Below the pieces are notes generated by a model. That model was not told the origin of the DNA. It did not search any database and saw nothing but the letters and a program-made list of their open reading frames with translations. A stretch of 5,103 nt of DNA from an uncultured Campylobacter sp. (GTDB lineage: Bacteria > Campylobacterota > Campylobacteria > Campylobacterales > Campylobacteraceae): the NCBI RefSeq assembly GCF_938017615.1, contig NZ_CALIJA010000160.1:1-5103 (forward strand), given 5' to 3'. Below, one piece after another: positions 1 through 3,887 of the stretch; the first letter of the stretch is position 1, and every line of letters begins with the position of its first letter. The position numbers and the translations under genes were made by a program.

Positions 1-2
1 TT

Positions 3-7
3 CTCCT
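3..7 (-). promoter_or_regulatory. Shine-Dalgarno of a gene beyond the left edge
   Basis: On the minus strand AGGAG lies about 15 nt after the stop codon of the lipoprotein gene (TAG at 24-22). No start codon follows within the remaining two bases, so the gene it serves would begin just outside the window. This suggests that the lipoprotein operon continues leftwards with at least a third gene. The evidence is only a 5-base motif in a fitting place. Confidence 0.45.
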
Positions 8-21
8 ACTTAAAATGCGCC

Positions 22-420
22 CTATCTTTTATTTGGATACATTAGGTCATAAAGCCGTTGTATTTCATCCTTCTTGACATAGTACTCCGTATCGCCGCAA
101 GGATAGTAAATTTTACACCACTTATCGTCACAAGATTCTATCGGAACCATAGTTGATGTTTTATTATAATAGTGAGATAAGGTCTCTACTAGCTTATATT
201 CATATTCACCGCTTTTTTGGCTTTTAGATCTTGAATATATATCTAAAAAATCCTCAGAGCCCCTCGGTATATAAAATTTATCATCAGGTATATAGTCATG
301 AAAAATAAAACCGCAAGTACTTTTATATTCATTTGTACCCGGAATAAAAAAGCGATTACTTAGGCTACACCCCGCTAGTAAAGCAACATATGCCAATGAC
401 AGCACAACAAATTTATTCAT
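22..420 (-). CDS. Small predicted lipoprotein, SH3-like C-terminus possible
   Basis: This 132-residue protein has a short type II signal peptide: MNK, a hydrophobic stretch at residues 4-16 and a lipobox LAGC ending at Cys18. Ser at +2 favours outer-membrane sorting by general rules. The mature part has four more cysteines (36, 97, 102, 108), so one or two disulfides in the periplasm are plausible. Residues about 90-120 (a valine/proline strand, then DDKWCKIYYPCG and a YYVKKDEI end) resemble the W-x-K-V...G-Y-V pattern of bacterial SH3 domains; this is a visual resemblance only. The start overlaps the stop of the upstream 35-codon ORF by ATGA, so translation is probably coupled. Hand-counted GC over 61-300 is about 33%, far below panB and ruvB, consistent with acquired DNA. 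I do not recognise the family and its function is unknown. Confidence 0.75.
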   Translation of the reverse strand: MNKFVVLSLAYVALLAGCSLSNRFFIPGTNEYKSTCGFIFHDYIPDDKFYIPRGSEDFLDIYSRSKSQKSGEYEYKLVETLSHYYNKTSTMVPIESCDDKWCKIYYPCGDTEYYVKKDEIQRLYDLMYPNKR

Positions 421-524
421 CTCTTTTTCCTTTCTTCTATAATATTTTGTATCGCGTCTTGTACTTCTTGATGCTTTTGACGCTCCCGCCGGCGAATTTT
501 AGCAAAATATACGCCTTTGTTCAT
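417..524 (-). CDS. Predicted 35-residue basic peptide, coupled to the lipoprotein gene
   Basis: ATG at 524-522 opens a frame of 35 codons that ends in TGA at 419-417, overlapping the lipoprotein ATG (420-418) as ATGA. The peptide begins MNKGVYFAKIRRRERQ and ends EERKKR. It is very rich in Arg, Lys, Glu and Gln, has no membrane segment, and is probably one charged helix. A good Shine-Dalgarno (AGGGG) lies 8-9 nt upstream of the ATG. The same frame stays open upstream to a TAA at 677-675 but holds no other ATG, GTG or TTG, so this start is the only conventional one. It could be a real small protein, or a leader ORF whose translation opens the lipoprotein start. I recognise no family. Confidence 0.5.
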   Translation of the reverse strand: MNKGVYFAKIRRRERQKHQEVQDAIQNIIEERKKR

Positions 525-532
525 ATGAGAAA

Positions 533-569
533 CCCCTAATGCGAAAAAGCCCCTAATAAGACTCCTAAT
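533..569 (-). repeat. Three copies of ATTAGGRG in the operon leader
   Basis: On the minus strand the octamer ATTAGGRG occurs at 569-562 (GGAG), 557-550 (GGGG) and 540-533 (GGGG), offset by 12 and 17 bases. Each copy carries a Shine-Dalgarno-like purine core, but only the last (540-533) is placed to serve a start codon (ATG at 524). All three fall inside the predicted 5' leader of the lipoprotein operon. They may be a small duplication, ribosome standby sites or an operator; nothing in the sequence decides among these. Confidence 0.4.
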
Positions 570-581
570 ATTTCGGAAAAG

Positions 582-587
582 ATTATA
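582..587 (-). promoter_or_regulatory. Candidate -10 of the lipoprotein operon
   Basis: The minus strand reads AGATATAATC, with a perfect TATAAT at 587-582. Just upstream is a T-rich stretch, as is common in Campylobacter sigma-70 promoters, which often lack a recognisable -35. Transcription would start near 575, giving a leader of about 50 nt before the ATG at 524 that contains the three ATTAGGRG copies. No -35 hexamer is seen at the right distance. Confidence 0.45.
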
Positions 588-633
588 TCTAAAATAAAAA
601 TGAAAGAGGCTGGAACGACTAAAATTTAAGATA

Positions 634-653
634 GGTGCCTGCGCGCAGGAACC
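634..653 (-). terminator. ssrA: GC-rich hairpin downstream of ssrA, possible terminator
   Basis: A 20-bp inverted repeat with one mismatched pair (GGT/ACC arms around the perfect palindrome CCTGCGCGCAGG at 638-649, give or take one base) lies about 44 nt beyond the 3' end of ssrA. On the minus strand it can form an 8-bp stem with a CGCG loop. The bases after it are U-rich only in part (UAUCUUAAAUUUUAG), so this is not a textbook intrinsic terminator. It may instead end ssrA transcription imperfectly or be an unrelated structure. Confidence 0.35.
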
Positions 654-696
654 AAATGCAACTAAAAGAAGTGATTAAAATTCAAAAATAGATAAT

Positions 697-1058
697 TGGT
701 GGAGGTGTGCGGGATTGAACCGCAGTCCGAAAACAAACGACCAAAGCCTCTACATGTTTAGCAAAAGTGAAGTTCTCGCGCAGGCTCGCTCACTTTCCAA
801 AACGACCCGCCGGCGCAAAGACTAGAGTTTCACCCTACGACTCGTCACGCCGCAGAGCTACGCTATCGCAGATTACCCGCCGCCACGCTTAGATAGTATC
901 GGCGCGGAGCAGGGCTCGACTGGACTTACGCAGCTTTAGCGTAAGCAGGAGCAAATTTAACGTTGTTTGCGTTTAAATTTAGTTTGGATTTTATACGCTG
1001 TATCCAAAGCGACATGCAGCCTTGACCCATCCGTTCCCGTCGAAGCCAAGTCACCCCC
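697..1058 (-). ncRNA. ssrA: tmRNA (transfer-messenger RNA), one-piece form
   Basis: This RNA rescues ribosomes stalled on broken mRNA: it is charged with alanine, binds SmpB and supplies a short reading frame that tags the nascent protein for degradation. The 5' end (minus strand, from 1058) reads GGGGGTGACTTGGCTTCGAC, the conserved tmRNA start. The 3' end is CACCTCCACCA with CCA encoded at 699-697. GGGGGUG pairs along its whole length with CACCUCC (one G-U), forming the acceptor stem and fixing both ends. Near the 3' end the T arm reads GCGGTTCAATCCCGC. The internal frame at 970-926 decodes to the Campylobacter-type tag. The length is 362 nt, normal for the family. A near-consensus promoter lies just upstream. 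The gene looks intact and functional. Confidence 0.97.
926..970 (-). other. ssrA: tmRNA proteolysis-tag reading frame
   Basis: Starting from the resume codon GCA at 970-968 the minus strand encodes ANNVKFAPAYAKAA and then TAA at 928-926. It is 14 codons plus a stop. The hydrophobic AA end is the signal read by ClpXP-type proteases. I recall this exact tag for Campylobacter jejuni, and the Helicobacter pylori tag differs in its first half, so this is the strongest taxonomic marker in the window. Confidence 0.95.
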
Positions 1059-1074
1059 GAAAGAATGCGCGCGC

Positions 1075-1103
1075 ATTTTACTTTAAAATTTTATAAATGT
1101 CAA
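1075..1103 (-). promoter_or_regulatory. ssrA: Sigma-70 promoter of ssrA with GC-rich discriminator
   Basis: On the minus strand a perfect -35 TTGACA (1103-1098) is followed after exactly 17 bases by a -10 TAAAAT (1080-1075). Transcription would begin near 1068, about 10 nt before the mature tmRNA 5' end, leaving a short leader for RNase P to remove. The bases between the -10 and the start are GCGCGCG; GC-rich discriminators are typical of stable-RNA promoters under stringent control. A consensus -35 is uncommon in Campylobacter and fits a highly expressed RNA. Confidence 0.75.
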
Positions 1104-1113
1104 ATTCGGCTTA

Positions 1114-1122
1114 TGCTAGAAT
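1114..1122 (+). promoter_or_regulatory. panB: Extended -10 promoter of panB
   Basis: TGCTAGAAT at 1114-1122 is an extended -10 (TGn plus TAGAAT). The start point would be near 1129, leaving a leader of roughly 28 nt that carries the ribosome site AAGGAG (1146-1151), five bases before the ATG. There is no -35 match, which is usual in this genus. It is divergent from the ssrA promoter: the ssrA -35 box lies only about 10 bp away, so the two polymerases may compete. Confidence 0.6.
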
Positions 1123-1156
1123 TGTGTTCAAATTTTAACCAAATCAAGGAGCCAAA

Positions 1157-1954
1157 ATGTCAAAAATCACGCTTTCTAAATTATACGAGATGAAAAAATC
1201 CGGCGAAAAGATCGTGATGATCACCGCCTACGACGCGCTTTTTGCTAAAATTTTCGACGACGAAGTCGATATGGTACTCGTAGGCGATAGCCTAAATATG
1301 AGCTTCGGCGGGCACTCCGAGACCCTGGGCGCAAGCGTAGAGCAGATGATCTATCACGCGCGCGCCGTAAGACGGGGGCTAAAGCGAGCGTATATGGTCG
1401 TGGATATGCCGTTTTGCTCGTGCGCGACGCCAGAGCTCGCGCTGCAAAACTGCGCCAAAGTCTATGAGAGCACCGGCTGCGACGCCGTCAAAATCGAAGG
1501 CGGCGCGCATATGGCAGATACCGTGGCGCTGCTTAATCGAAACGGTATCGCCGTGATGAGCCACATCGGGCTAAAGCCGCAGTTTTCGCGCTTTATGGGC
1601 GGCTACAAGGTAAGCGGGCGCGGCGAGGAGGGCGCGCGCGAGGTCTTAAACGACGCTAGAGCGCTTGTCGAGGCGGGCGCGGTGCTGCTGCTGGTGGAGG
1701 GCACGATCTGCTCGGTTGCAAATCAAGTGGCGCTCGGCACCGACGTGCCCGTCATCGGCATCGGCGCGGGCGCGGGCATAGACGGACAGGTGCTCGTATG
1801 GAGCGATATGTGCGGATTTTTCACGGAGTTTCGACCGAAATTCGTTAAGCGCTATTTAGACGGCGCCGAGCTGGTAAAAGGCGCGGTGCGCGAATACGCG
1901 CACGAAGTCAAAGAGGGGGGCTTCCCGAGTGAAGAGTTTGAATACAAGCAGTAA
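1157..1954 (+). CDS. panB: 3-methyl-2-oxobutanoate hydroxymethyltransferase (ketopantoate hydroxymethyltransferase)
   Basis: PanB (EC 2.1.2.11) transfers a hydroxymethyl group from 5,10-methylene-tetrahydrofolate to 2-oxoisovalerate, giving ketopantoate, the first committed step of pantothenate and coenzyme A synthesis in the cytoplasm. The 265 residues match the family length and form one TIM-barrel domain. TAYD is at 23-26 and VGDS at 42-45. The metal ligands align as Asp44, Asp83 (in VVDMPF) and Glu114 (in VKIEGG). The catalytic Glu aligns as Glu180 in LLLVEG. The late motif IGIGAGAGIDGQVLVW closes the active site. The ATG follows AAGGAG at normal spacing. No panC or panD is within the window; in C. 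jejuni the pan genes are clustered, as I recall, so here they are presumably elsewhere. Codon use is strongly GC-rich. Confidence 0.96.
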   Translation: MSKITLSKLYEMKKSGEKIVMITAYDALFAKIFDDEVDMVLVGDSLNMSFGGHSETLGASVEQMIYHARAVRRGLKRAYMVVDMPFCSCATPELALQNCAKVYESTGCDAVKIEGGAHMADTVALLNRNGIAVMSHIGLKPQFSRFMGGYKVSGRGEEGAREVLNDARALVEAGAVLLLVEGTICSVANQVALGTDVPVIGIGAGAGIDGQVLVWSDMCGFFTEFRPKFVKRYLDGAELVKGAVREYAHEVKEGGFPSEEFEYKQ

Positions 1955-1966
1955 TGGGATTTGGGC

Positions 1967-1982
1967 TAAATTTTAAAATTTA
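1967..1982. repeat. 16-bp perfect palindrome just after panB
   Basis: TAAATTTTAAAATTTA, 12 bp beyond the panB stop, is its own reverse complement. It contains two RAATTY hexamers back to back. It has no GC stem, so it is unlikely to terminate transcription by itself. A near copy (AAATTTTAAAATTC) occurs at 3145-3158. Confidence 0.6.
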
Positions 1983-2247
1983 CGCGCCGAAATTCCAGCG
2001 ATAAAGCCCCGCTTGCCTTAAAACAATGCTTCGTTTTCTCGCCGCAGGCTATGTAAACAGCTCGCCAGCTTGCGAAGCTTGAAATTTATTCGGCGCGAGT
2101 AGATCGCAGACGCTTTGTGCGGATACTCTGCGCGGTATATTTTATACGGGGCGCCGTACGAGAGTTTGCGCGCTTCTGCATGCGGGCGCTATTTCTGTTG
2201 CCGACTGCAATTCGCGAGCGCTTTTCATGAACGCTCTCGCACCCCGC

Positions 2248-2299
2248 AGCTCTAAAATACGCTACGAGCGCTAAATTTTACGCACGTAGCCGTAGAGCT
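2248..2299. repeat. Long inverted repeat in the leader of the 225-residue ORF
   Basis: AGCTCTA (2248-2254) pairs with TAGAGCT (2293-2299), and inside it GCTACG (2261-2266) pairs with CGTAGC (2285-2290), then GCG (2268-2270) with CGC (2281-2283). The apical loop is CTAAATTTTA. An asymmetric internal loop of six and two bases separates the two main helices. With about 16 paired bases this is the strongest fold in the spacer. It ends 54 bp before the TTG start, so it may be a leader structure or a terminator-like end of panB transcription. Confidence 0.5.
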
Positions 2300-2311
2300 C
2301 AAACATAAACC

Positions 2312-2332
2312 AGCCGTCATGCCTAAACGGCT
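2312..2332 (+). repeat. Small hairpin upstream of the TTG start
   Basis: AGCCGT (2312-2317) and ACGGCT (2327-2332) form a 6-bp stem with a 9-base loop, ending 10 bp before the ribosome site AAGGAG (2343-2348). TATAAA at 2333-2338 follows directly, but as a -10 it would start transcripts inside the Shine-Dalgarno, so I do not call a promoter there. A role in translation control of the next gene is possible but unproven. Confidence 0.35.
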
Positions 2333-2353
2333 TATAAAATTTAAGGAGAAAAT

Positions 2354-3031
2354 TTGGCTAAAGCTTTAAAAACCTTCATAGCCGCAGTTCTGGGTTTGCT
2401 CTTTTGTGTAAAGGTACTGCCGATTTTGGCGGTATTTTTTGCGTTTAATTCTTTCTTTGATAAAGATGATATGGAGCTGGATAAAGCCCCGTTAATGCAA
2501 AACTACGAGCAAAATCGCGAGAAATTCCTAGACCTGTTAGCTTTTGCAGGTCGCAACTTCCCTAAAAATTTGCGTGTTACGATCCAGAGCACCTACGGCG
2601 ATGAGTATATTTGGATCGATTTGGACGGCAATAAGACGAAATTTTATTCAAATTCCATTTTCGGGGGTAATGCGCCGGGTATCGGCGAGGGGTTAAAGCT
2701 CATCGGCTGGGACAAAAAGACGTTTGCAGAGCTAAAATCAAAGCTCGCGGCGATAAACGCTAGAACCATCGTGCTAAATAGAAGCGGCGATAGCGGGGTG
2801 CCTTGGGCGGAGATCACCTACCGATACGTGGAGCACTTCACCGATAGCTATCAGTTTTATGCCCCTGATAGCCCGAAGCTCGCCAAGCTGCACGCCAAGG
2901 GCTGCTCGAAAAAATTTCAAAACGACGGCGTAGTATTTTTATTCGAAAGCACAACGTCCGGCTCATATAGAGCGTTCTGCGATGGCGACGACGATAATAA
3001 GAGCGTTTTGATCGAAGAGCATGATTTATAG
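2354..3031 (+). CDS. Membrane-anchored protein of unknown function, TTG start
   Basis: The start is TTG at 2354, five bases after a perfect AAGGAG; no better in-frame start is near the hydrophobic N-terminus. The 225-residue product has a hydrophobic region at about 8-35 (interrupted by Lys20 and Pro23), which would be an uncleaved signal anchor or a helical hairpin. A soluble domain of about 190 residues follows, probably periplasmic. Visible landmarks are WIDLDGNKTKFY (87-98), a Gly-rich stretch at 104-113, VPWAEITYRY (149-158) and a C-terminal Cys pair (184, 209) that could form a disulfide. The tail is acidic (DGDDDN). The domain looks like mixed alpha/beta. I do not recognise a family. 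GC of sampled lines (42-55%) lies below panB and ruvB. It stands alone between two gene-free stretches. Confidence 0.75.
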   Translation: MAKALKTFIAAVLGLLFCVKVLPILAVFFAFNSFFDKDDMELDKAPLMQNYEQNREKFLDLLAFAGRNFPKNLRVTIQSTYGDEYIWIDLDGNKTKFYSNSIFGGNAPGIGEGLKLIGWDKKTFAELKSKLAAINARTIVLNRSGDSGVPWAEITYRYVEHFTDSYQFYAPDSPKLAKLHAKGCSKKFQNDGVVFLFESTTSGSYRAFCDGDDDNKSVLIEEHDL

Positions 3032-3035
3032 AACT

Positions 3036-3127
3036 AGGCTCGCGCAGGAAAAATTTAGCGTCTTAATTTGGGACGCGATTGATAAGGCGGCGCGAGATTG
3101 CGCGGCTAAATTTAATCGCACGAGCCT
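3036..3127. repeat. Nested inverted repeats after the 225-residue ORF
   Basis: AGGCTCG (3036-3042) and CGAGCCT (3121-3127) are inverted copies. Between them CTCGCGC (3039-3045) can alternatively pair with GCGCGAG (3090-3096), and GCGTC/GACGC (3058-3062, 3072-3076) form an inner hairpin. The block begins five bases after the stop codon and could be a 3' end structure, but it has no T-tract. The arms are short and GC-rich DNA makes such pairs common. Confidence 0.3.
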
Positions 3128-3233
3128 GCGTTGAGCTTAGCGGCAAATTTTAAAATTCACGCTAAATTCTAAGTCGTCTTGAAAAACGAAATTTCGCGCG
3201 AAATTTTACCTAGCCACGCAAGCGCGTAAAGCA

Positions 3234-3263
3234 GAATTCTGCATAAAATTCTACGCAGAATTT
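3234..3263. repeat. Inverted repeat with 12-bp palindrome GCAGAATTCTGC
   Basis: GCAGAATTCTGC at 3231-3242 is a perfect palindrome. Its right half also pairs with TACGCAGAATTT (3252-3263) across a 6-base loop, giving about 11 pairs with one mismatch. Four RAATTY sites in this block (3234, 3246, 3258, 3270) are exactly 12 bp apart, close to one helical turn. This is the most ordered part of the tract. Confidence 0.55.
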
Positions 3264-3400
3264 CTTGCGAAATTTTAACTGACTATACGAGATGGAATTC
3301 TGGCTAGCTGCATACCGCGAAGCTTGAAGCGCAGATTTTAACCCTCGCTGCCGCAAAAACAAAATCCGCATTAAAATTCTATGAGGTAAAATTTCGCTGC

Positions 3401-3449
3401 AAAATTCCAGGCGCCGAATTTAATATCGTAAAATTCCAGCGCCAAATTT
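3401..3449. repeat. Two tandem near-copies of a ~29-bp unit
   Basis: AAAATTCCAGGCGCCGAATTT (split here: AAAATTCCAG, then GCGCC, then GAATTT; 3401-3421) is repeated as AAAATTCCAG, CGCC, AAATTT at 3430-3449. The copies differ by one deleted G and one A/G change, with a diverged 8-base spacer between them. It indicates that local duplication helped build the RAATTY-rich tract. Confidence 0.55.
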
Positions 3450-3565
3450 CACGTCGTAAAAACCCTGCGCGTATTTTTCAGTTGGCTAAATTTCGCTCTT
3501 TAATTCTACGCGCTCAAATTTCGCACCGCCGCCCTGCAATCGCTGCTCGCGAACGCCAAAGTCTT

Positions 3566-3601
3566 AAATTCTACGCGATCAAATTCTACGCATTAAAATT
3601 T
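3566..3601. repeat. 15-bp tandem repeat AAATTCTACGC
   Basis: AAATTCTACGC occurs at 3566-3576 and again at 3581-3591, followed by AAATTT at 3596, so three RAATTY sites lie exactly 15 bp apart. The same 11-mer is at 3246-3256 and a one-base variant (TAATTCTACGC) at 3501-3511. Recurrence of the linker as well as the core shows true sequence repetition, not only AT-rich composition. Confidence 0.55.
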
Positions 3602-3854
3602 AGCGCAGTTACCATTCGGCGCGCTGTTTGGGAGCCGCCACAATAAAATTCCGCACTAAGACATAGCGGGCGCGGCGGCATGAGCATAGCCTTAAAACGT
3701 CGCGCTAAAATTTCGCAGTCTTTAGCGACGGGCGCTCTGCTTTTTAGCCCCGGCCCTAAACGCGTACCGTAAAATTCCGCGCGGCAAATTTTATTTCGCT
3801 CTCAAAGATCCGTCCCTTTAAAATTGTCAAAATTTAGCCATTTTTCGCTACACT

Positions 3855-3863
3855 TGCTAAAAT
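3855..3863 (+). promoter_or_regulatory. ruvB: Extended -10 promoter of ruvB
   Basis: TGCTAAAAT at 3855-3863 is an extended -10 and differs by one base from the panB element (TGCTAGAAT). The start point would be near 3870, giving a leader under 20 nt. The ribosome site is a weaker AAAGAGAG (3877-3884) three bases before ATG 3888. No -35 is seen. Because 856 gene-free bases precede ruvB, it needs its own promoter, which supports this call. Confidence 0.5.
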
Positions 3864-3887
3864 TTTAAAAACGATTAAAGAGAGATT

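Larger units (their letters stand above)
1955..2353. other. Gene-free spacer between panB and the 225-residue ORF
   Basis: I find no convincing coding frame or RNA gene in these 399 bp. The spacer opens with a 16-bp perfect palindrome and ends in two inverted repeats just ahead of the next gene (listed separately). Between them are a hairpin at 2214-2240 (arms GCGAG/CTCGC around TCATGA) and a small inverted repeat at 2135-2147 (GTATA/TATAC). It carries six to seven AAATTT/AAATTC-type sites. No classic intrinsic terminator for panB with a T-tract was seen. Confidence 0.6.
3032..3887. repeat. Gene-free RAATTY-dense repeat tract before ruvB
   Basis: No credible gene is seen in 856 bp. I count 29 RAATTY hexamers (AAATTT, AAATTC, GAATTC, GAATTT), at 3051, 3108, 3145, 3153, 3164, 3189, 3201, 3234, 3246, 3258, 3270, 3295, 3374, 3389, 3402, 3416, 3431, 3444, 3488, 3516, 3566, 3581, 3596, 3646, 3708, 3772, 3786, 3830 and 3860. 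That is about one per 30 bp, against about one per 1,000 bp expected in even-composition DNA. By contrast I count two in panB (798 bp) and one in ruvB (1017 bp). Short GC-rich linkers (CTACGC, CCAGCGCC, CCGCGC) separate the sites, and some spacings repeat. This is not a CRISPR array, since repeats and linkers are too short and degenerate. Confidence 0.7.

Noticed and set aside
525..677. N-terminal extension of the 35-codon ORF by 50 open codons
   Set aside because: The frame is open back to TAA at 677-675 but has no ATG, GTG or TTG, and the predicted promoter lies inside it.
697..725. A tRNA on the minus strand, suggested by the T-arm and CCA
   Set aside because: The T arm belongs to the tRNA-like domain of tmRNA: its acceptor partner is at 1052-1058 and the tag frame lies between.
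1379..1564. 61-codon frame on the minus strand inside panB
   Set aside because: It lies wholly within a confident gene, has no ribosome site and reflects the GC-rich third positions of panB.
1990..2042. AAAAC/GTTTT inverted repeat as the panB terminator
   Set aside because: The stem is only 5 A/T-rich pairs with no T-tract after it.
2333..2338. TATAAA as the -10 of the 225-residue gene
   Set aside because: Transcription would begin inside or after the AAGGAG ribosome site, leaving no usable leader.
3488..3645. Repetitive peptide frames such as KFYAIKFYALKF in the RAATTY tract
   Set aside because: They come from the DNA repeat AAATTCTACGC read in one phase. The frames are short, shift between copies and have no ribosome site.
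3032..3887. CRISPR array
   Set aside because: The repeated core is only 6-11 bp, spacers are 6-9 bp or irregular, and no repeat of 23 bp or more with constant spacer length exists.
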